Notes: generated by a model from the sequence alone, not told the origin. Positions 38,898 to 49,919 are shown, numbered from the stretch's first letter. The stretch is 64,000 bases of DNA from CAWFPR01 sp963817635 (GCA_963817635.1 CAWFPR010000013.1:186001-250000); one strand, 5' to 3'. Translations and numbers: made by a program.

Positions 38898-39336
38898 ATG
38901 ACTGAATCAACCCAGACCTACCAGAACCATGCGAGATTCGTTCCCCTCTATCACTTCGTTGCCGGTCCCATCCTCCTGATCAACGTGCTCTGGGCGGTCT
39001 ACCGCGTCTGGATCGCGGCCCGGGGCGGACAGCGTCATCGCGCTGCTCGTGGCCATCGCCCTCGTCATCGTCTATTTGTACGCGCGCTCGTTCGCGGTGA
39101 CGGTGCAGGATCGGGTGATTCGGCTGGAGATGCGGCTGCGACTTCGGGAATTGCTGCCAGCCGATCTCGTGCCGCGCATTCCGGAGTTCACGCGCGGCCA
39201 GCTCATCGCCCTGCGATTCGCGAGCGACGCGGAACTGCCGGCGCTGGCCCGCCGCGTGCTCGACGAGCGGTTGATGGAACGAAAAGTCATCAAGCAGCTC
39301 GTTCGCGACTGGCAGGCTGATACCCTGCGCGCGTGA
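38898..39336 (+). CDS. DUF6526-like membrane protein (frameshifted near 39025)
   Basis: About 145 residues. The first part, MTESTQTYQNHARFVPLYHFVAGPILLINVLWAVYRV over residues 1-37, has one membrane helix and a family-typical QNHxRxVPxxH start. After a one-base break the second helix (VIALLVAIALVIVYLYARSFA) and a helical cytoplasmic domain (RLRELLPADLVPRIPEFTRGQLIALRF) follow. Function is unknown. Its stop overlaps the next gene's ATG. Confidence 0.75.
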
Positions 39337-39911
39337 TGCTCGGCCGGTTCCTTTTCAAGTACCGCTCGTTCGTGCCGGTTCCGATCGCGCTGGCGCTGGT
39401 CTTCGTGCACTATCGGGAGTGGCGCGCAGCGGGAGTGGCGTTCACGGGCGTGCTGCTGGTGGCGCTGGGCCAGGGCGTGCGCATCTGGGCGGTGCGCCAC
39501 ATCGGCACCATCTCGCGCACCCGCGCCAATCGCTACGGCCCGCTCATCGCGGACGGACCGTACGCCCTGGTCCGCAATCCGCTGTATATCGGCAATCTGT
39601 TCATCTGGGTCGGGTTCGTCGTCTGGTCCGGCCTGCTGTGGATGGTGCCGGTCGCCCTGGCCATCTTTCTGCTCGAATACGGCGCGATCACCGGATTCGA
39701 GGCCTCGCTGCTCAGCGAGAAATACCCGGAGGACTATCCCCGGTATGTGGCGGCGGTCCCCGCGTGGCTTCCCAGGCTCGCGAACTTTGGCGATGCCGTC
39801 GCGACGCGCGGCGCCCACCCGTGGCGCGAGGTGTTCTTCAGCGAACGCGGCACGTTGATCGCCGTGTTCGTGATGACGGTGTGCCTGATCCTGAAGGGAC
39901 GGGTCTGGTAG
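39336..39911 (+). CDS. Isoprenylcysteine methyltransferase-family (PEMT-like) membrane protein
   Basis: A 191-residue protein with about five membrane helices and the ICMT-type motif GPYALVRNPLYIGNLF, which forms the SAM-binding loop, followed by YGAITGFEASLLSEKYPEDYPRY. Bacterial members methylate lipids or small acceptors at the membrane. ATG at 39336 (or GTG at 39333) overlaps the upstream stop, indicating coupling. Confidence 0.87.
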   Translation: MLGRFLFKYRSFVPVPIALALVFVHYREWRAAGVAFTGVLLVALGQGVRIWAVRHIGTISRTRANRYGPLIADGPYALVRNPLYIGNLFIWVGFVVWSGLLWMVPVALAIFLLEYGAITGFEASLLSEKYPEDYPRYVAAVPAWLPRLANFGDAVATRGAHPWREVFFSERGTLIAVFVMTVCLILKGRVW

Positions 39912-40117
39912 TCGTGCTCCGCGCGGTCTGCGCGTGTGGAACGGCCGGCGCATAGATTCCAGACTCTGAGGTGTTGCGGCCGCGCGACCGGGGAATTCCG
40001 GCCTGAAATCGGGGTGCCCGGACTCCCTCCGCTGGACTGTGGGCAGCGTCGGCGGAAACCCGACGCCGAAACTCCGGCACGCGCCCTCCGCCGCACTGAC
40101 CGTCAGAGGAGGGCTCC

Positions 40118-40612
40118 ATGGCAGTGACCCCAATGGTGCAGGAGTTCCTGCGCCGCGCCAACGTCAGCTACTCCGTGCTGCCGCACCCGCCGGCCTACAC
40201 CGCGCAGGAGGAAGCGGCCATTACTCACGTCCCGGGCCGCGACTGGGCCAAGGCGGTCATCTGTTTCGCCGACGGCGAACCGGTGATGGCGGTCGTTCCC
40301 GCGGACCTGGCCGTCGATTTGGGCCGGCTCCTGATGCTCACGGGCACCGAGACGGTTCGCCTGGCCAGCGAACACGAGCTCGAGTGGCTCTACCCGGATT
40401 GCGAACGCGGCGCCATGCCGCCGTTCGGGCCCCTGTACAAGCAGCGGGTGTTCGTCGATTCCGCCCTGGCGGAGGAAGAACACATCGTGTTCAATGCCGG
40501 CACCCATGGTGACGCGGTGTGCATGCGTTACGACGATTTCGCGATGCTCACCAAACCCGTCGTGGGGCAGTTCGCGAAATCAGGCAAGATAGGACCGCCC
40601 CGGTCACGCTGA
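40118..40612 (+). CDS. YbaK/ProX-type aminoacyl-tRNA deacylase-like protein
   Basis: A 164-residue single-domain protein with the YbaK fold signatures YSVLPHPPAYTAQEEA, GRDWAKAVICFADGEPVMAVVPAD and GAMPPFGPLYKQRVFVD. The Lys in DWAKAV matches the catalytic Lys of the family. Such proteins remove wrongly attached amino acids from tRNA. The start at 40118 follows GAGGAGGG. It stands alone. Confidence 0.88.
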   Translation: MAVTPMVQEFLRRANVSYSVLPHPPAYTAQEEAAITHVPGRDWAKAVICFADGEPVMAVVPADLAVDLGRLLMLTGTETVRLASEHELEWLYPDCERGAMPPFGPLYKQRVFVDSALAEEEHIVFNAGTHGDAVCMRYDDFAMLTKPVVGQFAKSGKIGPPRSR

Positions 40613-40695
40613 ACGAGCCACGGCAAGGCACGAAGTCCGCGAAGGGCACAGGAACAGGAAGAAACGGTCGTTCTTCGTGCCTTTCGTGGTTCCTC
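40611..40695. repeat. Extragenic palindromic repeat after the YbaK-like gene
   Basis: An imperfect inverted repeat: GAGCCACGGCAAGGCACGAA on the left and TTCTTCGTGCCTTTCGTGG on the right (right arm read inverted: CCACGAAAGGCACGAAGAA), around a loop of about 35 bases. It resembles the CACGAA-rich palindromes common in intergenic DNA of many bacteria. It begins at the stop codon of the YbaK-like gene and may end or protect its transcript. Confidence 0.7.
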
Positions 40696-40822
40696 GTGAC
40701 TGCCGTCGCGGCCCCGTGCACCGCGCCAGCGGCTGTCGATCCCCCGCAATCACCTTGGCACACCCGCCCCTTCAAGCGTAGAATCGCCATCTTCAACCCC
40801 ACTCGATTCAAGGAGTTCCCGG

Positions 40823-43800
40823 ATGACACTCGAGCTCGCGTCCCGCCGCCGCCGGTGGGGACTGGCCGTCGGCGCGGCCCTGATGGCCGCCGCCACGACG
40901 ATGCCGGCGCAGCAGATGGTGACGGAAACGCGCGACCCCGCCCAGCCACAGGACGAGGAATTCGCGCGGCTGGTCAAGGAGTGGACGCCCCAGGCCTACT
41001 TCATGAGCCCTCTCGTCGATCACCTGCCGAAGGTGAAAGGCGTACCGACGCCGAAGGACGTGCTCGGCTACTACATCGGGGCGCCGCGAACGCTGACCTA
41101 CTACTCCGACATCCTGAAGTACTACCGGGCGCTGGCGGCCGCCACACCGCGCGTGCGCGTCGAGTCGATCGGGAAATCGGACGAGAATCGCGAGCTGGTG
41201 GTCGTGTGGGTGTCTTCCGACGAGAACATGAAGAACCTCCAGAAAAACCGCGACAATCTGGCGAAAATCGCCGATCCCCGCGGGCTTTCGCCAGAGCAAA
41301 TCAAGCAGCTGATCGCGACCACCAAGCCGCACTATCACCTGATGGGGGGGCTGCACAGCGGCGAGACGGGGCCGTCGGAGATGCTGATGGAACTCGTCTA
41401 TCGCCTGGCGACCGAGACGTCGCCCCTCATCACGCAGATCCGCAACAACGTGATCGTGTCGGTCACGCCGGTGGCCGACGCGGACGGTCGGGACCGGAAC
41501 GTCGACTGGTTCTACCGCGGGCTGGAAACCGCGGCGGCCGACGAATCGGCCCGCGGTGCATCAGGAGGAGGCCGGGGCCGCGGCGCGGGAGGCGCGCAGG
41601 CGGCCGGCGAGGGCGGCGGCCGCGGACGCGGGGGCGCGGCAGTGCCCTACTGGGGCAAATACGTCTATCACGACAACAATCGCGACATCAACCTCTCGCA
41701 GGTCTCGATGCGCGCGCTCGTCGACTGGTATTTCACCGCCCATCCCCCCATCATGCATGACCTGCACGAGGCCCAGCCCCTGCTCTATACCTACAGCGGC
41801 GGTCCTCCGCAGAACCCGAACCTGGATCCGATCCTTTTTGCCGAACTGCCGTTCTTCTCGAATTTCGAGCTGGCGCAGATGACCAAGTGGGGCATGCCGG
41901 GCGTCTACACGCACGCCTTCATGGACGGCTGGTCGCCGGGCTATCTCGGGTCGGTTGCGTATAACCACAACGGCATGATGCGGATGTACGAAACGCAGTC
42001 CGGGCGCGATCTGCCTGAGCCGTCCACGTCGGATTCGACTCCCGCCGGCTCCGGCGCGTCGGCAACGACCAGCCAGCCCGCACCGGGTGCGGCGGGCCGC
42101 GGCGCCGGTGCGCCGCCGGCAGGCGCGGGACGCGGCCGCGCGACAGGCTCGGGGCAGGCCGCCTCGACAGGCTCGGGGCAGGCCGCCTCGACAGGCTCGG
42201 CAGGCCGCCTCGACAGGCCGGGCAGGCGCTCGATGGGCAGGCCGTCGACAGGGGCGTGCCGCTGGCGCGGGTCGCGGTGGTCGCGGCGGGCGCGGTGCGG
42301 CTGCGGCGGCAGAAAACGACGACGCTCCGCAGGGCGCCGCGGCGGCCCGCGGCGGCGGGGCTGGCGCGGGGCGCGGCCGGGCCTCTGGTCCGCCCACGGG
42401 ACGCGGCGGTGGCCAGCCGCGCGAGCGGTACCGCGGGATTCCGATTCCGCCTGGCGCGGCGAATCAATTCACGCGCCGCGTGAACACGAACTACATGGAA
42501 ACCGGTGTCCTGAGCGCGCTCCAGCTCACGTCGATGTTCCCGAACCTGGTCGTCGAAAACTTCTACAAGAAGACCCAGAACTCGATTGACTCCGGCAAGG
42601 CCGATCCGCCATTCGGCTACGTCATCCCCGTGCAACGCGAGATGACGCGTGTCGCCGAACTCGTCAACATCCTGCGGGCGCAGCAGATCGAAGTCGGACG
42701 GGCGAGCGCCGAGTTCACGGTGGGAGGCCAGACATACCCGGCCGGTTCCTACGTGATCAAGCGCGACCAGCCGTATGGCCGGCTCGCGAAGAACCTGCTC
42801 GAACGTCAGGATTACCCGGATCCCGAACTGCGCACGTACGACGACAGCGGGTGGACCATGGGGATGGCGATGCAGGCCGAGGTGAAGGAAATCACCGCAA
42901 AGGCGATTCTGGACGTGCCGACGACCCTCGTGGACACCGTCGCGCTGAAGGGTACCGTGACCGGCGTCGGAACGGCGGGGCTGGCGGTCGCCCACCTCGG
43001 CTCGACCAACATGATCGCGCTTCGGTACCGCCTGAAAGGCGTGCCGATGAAGATCGTGGAAAAGTCCTTCACGGCCGAAGGTGTGGACTTCCCCGCGGGT
43101 TCGTTCGTCATCAGCGCGCCGGCGGATTTGTCGGCCGCGCGCGCGGCGGTCGAGGCGCTCGGGCTCACCGGCGTCGCCCTGTCGTCGACCCCGTCCGTGC
43201 CGATGCACGACGCTGACCCGCCCAGGGTCGCGATGTACTCGTCGTGGAGCGGGACCCAGGAAATCGGCTGGGTCCGGTACACGTTCGATCGGTTCGGGAT
43301 TCCCTATGACTTGATCTACAAGGAACGCGTCCGGAAGGGGAACCTGCGCGCCGACTACGACGTGATCGTCATGCCGAACCAGTCCGCCACCCGGCAGGCG
43401 GTGTTCGCGCCGCCGGCCGCGCGTCCCGTGCCATACCAGAAGAGCGACAAGTACAAGTCCCTCGGCATGTACGGCGAGTCTCCCGACATCACCGGCGGCA
43501 TGGGTGGGGAAGGGGTCGAGGCCTTCGCCAGGTTCCTCGACGCGGGCGGCACGCTGATCACGATGGGCGAGGCCTCGCGCTTCCCTGTGGAGTTCGGCTT
43601 CGCCCGGACGGTCGATGCCGATTCGACCTCGCGGGACTTCTACGCGCCGCGGCCGCTCGTCAACGCGGAGATTGTGCGACCGCAGGATCCCGTCTTCTAC
43701 GGGTACCCGGACAAGACGATGCCGGTCAAGTATCTCGGCGGCCCGCTGCTGTCGGTGCCGGCCGGCGATCAGGAGTACGTGCTGGCGCGCTACGTCGGAG

Positions 43801-44048
43801 GTGACGCGGCGGTACTGAGCGGCCTGATGAAGGGGGCCGACGAAATTCGCAACCGCCCGTTCGCGCTCGAACTGCCCGGCGGATACCTCGGCAAGGGGCG
43901 GCTCGTGATGTTCGCGAACAACCCGATCTACCGCTGGCAGAACCACGGCGAGTTCAACATGGTGTTCAACGCGATGTTGAACTGGAATGACATGGGTGGC
44001 GCCGCCAGATCGACCACCAGCCCGACGTCTCAGGGCGGCGGTCGCTGA
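40823..44048 (+). CDS. M14-family zinc carboxypeptidase, exported, with Gly/Arg-rich insert (frameshifted near 42200)
   Basis: About 1,075 residues. The start at 40823 follows AAGGAG and opens a signal peptide (GAALMAAATTMPAQQ). The M14 site is seen in GGLHSGETGPSEML (HxxE) and later MHDLHEAQPLLYTYSGG. After residue 400 a low-complexity region contains a 24-bp tandem repeat; its third copy is two bases short, which throws the frame. Downstream, a domain resembling that of the first M14 enzyme resumes (YPAGSYVIKRDQPYGRLAKNLLERQDYP), followed by an amidotransferase-like C-terminus. It is paralogous to the gene at 4.5-7.3 kb. Confidence 0.83.
42143..42232 (+). repeat. 24-bp tandem repeat inside the M14 gene
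   Basis: Units of ACAGGCTCGGGGCAGGCC plus GCCTCG: copies 1 and 2 are 24 bases, copy 3 has CTCGG instead of CTCGGGG (22 bases), and copy 4 is partial. The shortened copy is exactly where the reading frame breaks. The unit resembles CTCGACAGGCTC-type extragenic repeats. Confidence 0.85.
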
Positions 44049-44070
44049 GCCGATTCCCGCCCGACGCACA

Positions 44071-44111
44071 AAGAAAAGCCTCACGCGGTTGACCCGCGTG
44101 AGGCTTTTCTT
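44071..44111. terminator. Bidirectional hairpin terminator
   Basis: A perfect 18-bp stem (AAGAAAAGCCTCACGCGG and its complement) around a TTGAC loop, with A-rich left and T-rich right flanks. It lies between the convergent M14 and citrate synthase genes and should stop transcription from both. Confidence 0.93.
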
Positions 44112-44113
44112 TT

Positions 44114-44177
44114 CCCTGAGCCCTGAGCCCTGAGCCCTGAGCCCTGAGCCCTGAGCCCGAGCCCTGAGCCCTGAGCC

Positions 44178-44180
<3 letters not shown>
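44114..44180 (-). repeat. Heptamer array after the citrate synthase stop
   Basis: About nine GGGCTCA units on the minus strand begin at the TAG stop of citrate synthase (44180-44178) and run to the terminator hairpin. The longest array of the set; one unit is GGGCTCG. Sense orientation. Confidence 0.9.
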
Positions 44181-45482
<1,302 letters not shown>

Positions 45483-45692
45483 GCAATCCTCCTCCAGCGG
45501 TCCTGCCCGCCGGATTGCTGTTGCCGCCGGAATTCCGTCGCCGTGAGGTACAAGAACGCCCGCAAAAAGCGGAACCCGCCGCAACATCCGTGCGGGATGC
45601 AAGATCCGGCACACCTCGTGGCACCGTACCCGGCCTGGCGTCTGGCGTCTTGCGGCTCGATGCCCCGCGCCGCTCGCCGGGCGCCGCGCGTG

Positions 45693-46430
45693 CTAGCGTG
45701 CCGCGTTCATCCGCTCGAAAATCTGGTCCAGCTCCTCGCGGGAGGCCCGGCTCGATTGCTGCGCGAATCCGTACGCGACCTCTCGCTCACCGCCCTGGAT
45801 ACGCGGCACGACCGCGTCGAGCAACTCGTCGATCGGCACCCCGAACGTATGCAGGCCGGGACCTCCGAGGTCGGTATTCACCGCGGGCGGCGCGATTTCC
45901 ACGACCTTCAGTGGCGTGCCGGCAAGCTGGTGCCGCAGCGACAGCGTGAACGAGTGCAGCGCCGCCTTCGTCGCGCTGTAAATCGGCGCGTTCGCCAGCG
46001 GCACGAACGCGAGACCCGATGTGACGTTGACGATGGCTGGATGGTCCTGGCGCAGCAGGTGGGGCACGAGGAGCGAGCACAGGTGGATCGGGGCCGCGAA
46101 GTTAATCGCGATTTCCTCGTCGGCGGCCGCCCATTCCCCGGGCCCGTCGAGCCGCGGGTAGCGCTGGATGCCCGCATTGTTCACCAGCACGTTCAACCCG
46201 GGAAACTCGCGCACGACCCACTCGGCCAGCCGCACCCGCTCGGCCGCCTGCGCCAGGTCGCACACGCGGGTGTGGAGACCCGGGTAAGCTGCCTGCGCGT
46301 CGCGAAGCCGGTCGTCTCGCCGGCCACAGATGATGACGGAGCTGCCCGCGGCGAGGAACCGCCGGGCCAGCCCGAGGCCGATCCCGGATGCCCCACCGGT
46401 GACAAGGACGACGTTGTCGCGAAGATCCAT
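45693..46430 (-). CDS. Short-chain dehydrogenase/reductase (DltE-like)
   Basis: A 245-residue classical SDR: cofactor motif TGGASGIGLGLA (TGxxxGxG), NNAG, the catalytic Ser in VNVTSG, and YSATKAALH (YxxxK). NADP preference is suggested by CGRRDDR after the second strand. The sequence resembles DltE-type reductases in tone, but the substrate is unknown. It stands alone between citrate synthase and a small zinc-ribbon gene, all on the minus strand. Confidence 0.92.
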   Translation of the reverse strand: MDLRDNVVLVTGGASGIGLGLARRFLAAGSSVIICGRRDDRLRDAQAAYPGLHTRVCDLAQAAERVRLAEWVVREFPGLNVLVNNAGIQRYPRLDGPGEWAAADEEIAINFAAPIHLCSLLVPHLLRQDHPAIVNVTSGLAFVPLANAPIYSATKAALHSFTLSLRHQLAGTPLKVVEIAPPAVNTDLGGPGLHTFGVPIDELLDAVVPRIQGGEREVAYGFAQQSSRASREELDQIFERMNAAR

Positions 46431-46577
46431 CAGGGTATTCTACCGGCGAGCGGTGTAAGTGGTGGAAGTCCTGAGGGACCCGGACGCCATGGAAACGGGA
46501 CGCGTGACCGAAGGCCGATCCGGTTCTCACTCACGTGAACGCACCCTTCGGTCGTCGGTCGCCGTCCTCTATTCGAC

Positions 46578-46718
46578 CTACTCAGGCGAGACTGACGTCC
46601 GGCCGCAGTCCTCGCACCGCAGGTATACGACGGGCAGCGACTCGGCGTGGCCGATGATGCGTGCGCCCGGAAGGCCGCAGCGCGGGCAGACGACAGCCGA
46701 GGTGTTGCGTTTGGCCAT
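46578..46718 (-). CDS. Small zinc-ribbon protein
   Basis: A 46-residue protein, MAKRNTSAVVCPRCGLPGAR followed by about fifteen residues and YLRCEDCGRTSVSPE. Two CxxC knuckles 24 residues apart form a zinc ribbon. The start at 46718 is preceded by GGAGG (minus strand). It is short enough to be missed by automated callers. The function is unknown; such ribbons often bind nucleic acid or a protein partner. It is divergent from the sigma-factor gene at 46820. Confidence 0.7.
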   Translation of the reverse strand: MAKRNTSAVVCPRCGLPGARIIGHAESLPVVYLRCEDCGRTSVSPE

Positions 46719-46819
46719 TCAGGAAGACCTCCATATGTTAGGACTCGAACGATGCGCACCTGGTTCCCATCCCCATACGGTAGAGTCGTCCGGGCTGACG
46801 CGTAAGAGAGCAGCAGGGG

Positions 46820-47534
46820 ATGGCATGGTTTCCGGTGACGCGACATTCGGTGATCGAACGGCTGCGGCGCGGCCCGGATGACGCGCGCCGGGAAGCGTTC
46901 GGCGAACTGGTTACGGGCTACTGGAAGCCCGTCTACAAGCACCTTCGCCTGACCTGGCGCCTGGCTCATCAGGACGCCCAGGATCTGACGCAGGCCTTCT
47001 TCTCAGACGCGTTCCAGAAGGAATGGCTGTCCCGATACGAGCCGTCACAGGCACGGTTCCGGACCTTCGTGCGCGTCTGCGCGGACCGGTTCGTCATGAA
47101 CTGGCAGCAGGCGGCCTCCCGCCTCAAACGCGGCGGAGGGACCGAGACCGTGCCGCTGGACTTCGCCGGAGCCGAGCGCGAGCTGGCCCTGGCCGCCCCC
47201 GCGCCTGCGTCCCCCGACGACCTGTTCCGCCAGGAGTTCGTTCGAGCCCTGTTCGAGCGCGCCGTGACCGCCGTCCGCGCCGAATACGCCGCCGCGGGAC
47301 GGACGCTGCACCTGGCGGTGTTCGATCGGTACGACCTGGATCCGGCCGACGGCGTCTCCTACGCGCAACTTGGGTCCGATCTCGGCCTCACGACGGCGCA
47401 GGTGACCAACTACCTGGCCCAGGTGCGGCGCAGCTTCCGCGCAGCACGCGCTGGCGGCCCTCGAAGGGCTGACCGGCTCGCGCGAGGAATTCCGGCGCGA
47501 GGCGCGGGAGTTGTTCGGGCTGGAGGTGGAATGA
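46820..47534 (+). CDS. ECF-like sigma factor paired with a Ser/Thr kinase (frameshifted near 47445)
   Basis: About 237 residues. A sigma-2-like region (RREAFGELVTGYWKPVYKHLRL, HQDAQDLTQAFFSDAFQKEWLSRYEPSQARFRTFVR) and a sigma-4-like helix-turn-helix (GVSYAQLGSDLGLTTAQVTNYLAQVRRSFR) are clear. After a break near 47445 the expected C-terminus continues (LAALEGLTGSREEFRREARELF). The corrected stop overlaps the kinase ATG as ATGA. Such sigma factors are controlled by the kinase encoded beside them rather than by an anti-sigma factor; that is known for related families and inferred here. Confidence 0.83.
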
Positions 47535-48481
47535 CGTTCCTGTCGGACGCCGCCGTCGCGCGTCTCCAGTCCGCGGCCGGCTGGCCCGAATTCGCCACGG
47601 ATCGCTACGTGGTCACTGCCGAAATCGGCCGCGGGGGGATGGGTGCCGTGTACCTGGCGCACGACGAGGCGCTCGACCGTGACGTGGCCATCAAGGTGTC
47701 GAGCGCGGTGGCAAGCGAGGCGCTGGAGGGCAGGCTCCGCGGCGAGGCGCGCATTCTCGCCCGGCTCGAACACCCCGGCATCGTGCCGGTGCACGACGTG
47801 GGGCGGCTCGTGGACGGACGGCTCTTCTACGTCATGAAGCAGGTGCGTGGCGTGACGCTTCGGGAGCACCTGCACGCCGCGCTCCCGCTCGGCGACCGGC
47901 TGCGAACCTTCGAGCGAATCTGCGAGGCGGTCGCTTTCGCGCACGCGCACGGCATCATCCATCGAGACCTGACGCCCGACAACGTCATGGTCGGGGAATT
48001 CGGCGAGGTGCTGGTGCTCGACTGGGGACTTGCGCGTACGCCGGACGGGGAGGAAGAGGAGGCCGGCTCGATACTCGGGACCCGCGGTTTCATGTCGCCG
48101 GAGCAGGCGGCCGGCGTGCCGGCGGCGGTGACGCCGCGTACGGACGTCTACGGCCTGGGCGCGCTGCTCCACATGCTGGCGACGGGGAGTCCGCCTTTGA
48201 CCGGCGAGGCCGCGCTCTTCGCGGGTGCTCCCGATCTCCCGCGGCCGGTGCGGGCCATCTGCGCGAAGGCGCTGTCTGCCGACCCGGCCGAGCGCTACGA
48301 GAGCGTCCGTGCGCTCGCCGACGACATCGCGCGCTACCGCGCCGGAGAATCCGTGGCGGCCCATCGCGACTCGCCCCTCGAGCGTGCCGCCCGGTTCGCT
48401 CGCACCTACCGCACGCCGATTCTTCTGGTCCTGGCCTACATGGTCATGCGGGCGCTCGTCGCCTGGCTGGCCGGGCGATGA
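47531..48481 (+). CDS. Membrane-anchored Ser/Thr protein kinase
   Basis: A 316-residue Hanks-type kinase: glycine loop GRGGMGAVYLA, Lys55 (VAIKVSS), catalytic loop HRDLTPDN (Thr148 replaces the usual Lys), metal motif DWG instead of DFG (Asp164), and SPEQAAG. A C-terminal helix (TPILLVLAYMVMRALVAWL) would anchor it with the kinase domain inside the cell. The HRDLTP variant is also seen in other bacterial kinases, so activity is likely. The four-base overlap with the sigma gene points to a kinase-sigma signalling pair. Confidence 0.9.
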   Translation: MTFLSDAAVARLQSAAGWPEFATDRYVVTAEIGRGGMGAVYLAHDEALDRDVAIKVSSAVASEALEGRLRGEARILARLEHPGIVPVHDVGRLVDGRLFYVMKQVRGVTLREHLHAALPLGDRLRTFERICEAVAFAHAHGIIHRDLTPDNVMVGEFGEVLVLDWGLARTPDGEEEEAGSILGTRGFMSPEQAAGVPAAVTPRTDVYGLGALLHMLATGSPPLTGEAALFAGAPDLPRPVRAICAKALSADPAERYESVRALADDIARYRAGESVAAHRDSPLERAARFARTYRTPILLVLAYMVMRALVAWLAGR

Positions 48482-48484
48482 CGC

Positions 48485-48526
48485 GGGGCTCAGGGGCTCA
48501 GGAGGCTCAGGGCTCAGGGGCTCAGC
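48485..48526 (+). repeat. GGGCTCA-type array after the kinase stop
   Basis: Units GGGGCTCAG, GGAGGCTCAG and GGGCTCAG begin four bases after the kinase TGA, with more variation in length than other arrays. Sense orientation. Confidence 0.8.
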
Positions 48527-48615
48527 AGCGGGAAAACGAACGCGGCGGTTCGTGTAAGGGATAACCGAGACGAAACATTCGCCCGGCGCTTCGGCTCCGG
48601 GTCGAGGAGGGCGAC

Positions 48616-48984
48616 GTGAACAAGCCGGTGCTGGGCATGGTATTGGGCGGCGTACTCGGGATATTCGACGGATTGAGCGCACTGATTTCCGCTCCCGAAA
48701 CCGCGCCGCTCATCGTGGGGATCGTAATCGGGTCCACGTTCAAGGGGCTCGTGGCAGGGCTGCTGATTGGCTGGTTTGCGCGAAGGGTGCAGTCGGTGGC
48801 CAGGGGCGTCGCATTCGGCGTGTTCATCGGGGCGCTTTTCGCATTCCTGATCGCGGCGATGCCGAACCCGGATGGGTCCCACTACTACTGGCAGATCGTG
48901 CTGCCGGGAAGCATTCTGGGACTCGTGGTGGGATACGCAACACAGAAGTACGGCGCGCGGCCGCGCCAGACGGCGTCGGTCTAG
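48616..48984 (+). CDS. Small polytopic membrane protein
   Basis: A 122-residue protein with about four membrane helices (GMVLGGVLGIFDGLSALI, IVGIVIGSTFKGLVAGLLIGW, FGVFIGALFAFLIAA, LPGSILGLVVGYA). The start is GTG at 48616 after CGAGGAGGG. The family is not recognised. Its TAG stop falls in the CTAGCAGG end of the palindromic element downstream. Confidence 0.7.
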   Translation: MNKPVLGMVLGGVLGIFDGLSALISAPETAPLIVGIVIGSTFKGLVAGLLIGWFARRVQSVARGVAFGVFIGALFAFLIAAMPNPDGSHYYWQIVLPGSILGLVVGYATQKYGARPRQTASV

Positions 48985-49106
48985 CAGGATGGCTGAAAAA
49001 AGCATCCTGATGGTAAATGGCAGATGGAAAATGAAGAACACGGTTCTTTTTTCCATCTACCTTTTCCCATATTCCATCAGGCCGGCATTTTTCAGCGGCC
49101 TGCTAG
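48981..49106. repeat. 126-bp palindromic element with terminal inverted repeats
   Basis: The ends are CTAGCAGG (48981-48988) and CCTGCTAG (49099-49106). About 34 bases at each end form an imperfect inverted repeat that includes GCTGAAAAA and CCTGATGG. An inner hairpin (AGATGGAAAA...GTTC / GAAC-type arms) fills the centre. It is much more AT-rich than its surroundings. It has no coding capacity and resembles a miniature inverted-repeat element. It also serves as the gap between two convergent genes and may act as their terminator. Confidence 0.75.
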
Positions 49107-49784
49107 CTGGTCAAGCCGCAGGTCGAGCGCGTCGGGCAGGTCCGCAATCGAGCCGACGATGTGGGTGTGCGGCGCCGATTCGAGCCTCGTCCGATCGTGG
49201 GCGCCCGAGAGGACGCCGATATTCCACCGCACGCCTGCACGCTGCCCGGCCGCGAGATCGAGGATCGTGTCGCCCACGCTGGCGACGTGTTGCGGCGCCG
49301 TCACGCCCGTCATCCGCATCGCTTCGCGGATCAGGTGCGGCGCCGGACGTCCTTCGGGCACGTCGTCGCCGCAGACGATCGCGTCGACCACGCCGCGATC
49401 CCACCCGAGCGCCGCGACGAGCAGTCCTGTGATCGCGCGGTCGAAGCCCGTATTGAGGGCGACGCGGACATCCTGGCGGCGCAGCCACTCGAAGATCGTG
49501 GCCGCGCCCTCGATGCTCTCCACGGCCCGGTGTGCGAACCCCCGCGCGAGCTCGTCCTGAAACGTGGCGTACACCGCCGCGGCGGTGCGGTCGCGATCGA
49601 CCCCCTCGGGAACGAACCGCCGCACGGCTTCACGCTTCGACGCGCCGCGTACCGCCGCGATGTCGGCGGCACTCGCGCGGATGCCGTGGCGATCGAGGGC
49701 CGCCGCAAAGGCGCGCGGCACCTCGCCGTTGTCGCGAACGGTGGTGCCGGCGAGATCGAAGACGACAAGGTGGACGGGACGCAT
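49092..49784 (-). CDS. HAD hydrolase, phosphonatase-like
   Basis: A 230-residue HAD hydrolase. Motif I is VVFDLAGTTVRDNG (nucleophile Asp), motif II VALNTGFDR, motif III/IV GRPAPHLIREAM and VGDTILDLAAGQRAG. The DLAGTT form matches the phosphonatase-like subgroup (PhnX-like). No phosphonate genes are adjacent, so the substrate is open. Its last residues and TGA stop come from the palindromic element. Confidence 0.88.
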   Translation of the reverse strand: MRPVHLVVFDLAGTTVRDNGEVPRAFAAALDRHGIRASAADIAAVRGASKREAVRRFVPEGVDRDRTAAAVYATFQDELARGFAHRAVESIEGAATIFEWLRRQDVRVALNTGFDRAITGLLVAALGWDRGVVDAIVCGDDVPEGRPAPHLIREAMRMTGVTAPQHVASVGDTILDLAAGQRAGVRWNIGVLSGAHDRTRLESAPHTHIVGSIADLPDALDLRLDQLAGR

Positions 49785-49919
49785 TCAGGCAATTCTCGCC
49801 CCATCGAGGGGCGTGCGTCACCAGGATCGTGGCCGGCGACGGGCCGGCGGGCTGGGCGGCGTAAGAAATCGGCCGCTGGCGCATCTAACCGGGTAGTTAC
49901 CCGTTCCTGGAGGTTTCAG

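Noticed and set aside
46700..46815. tRNA-like words such as GTTCGAGTCC and GGAGGTCTTCCTGAATGG on the minus strand
   Set aside because: No acceptor stem or complete cloverleaf can be formed, and part of it is the start of the zinc-ribbon gene.
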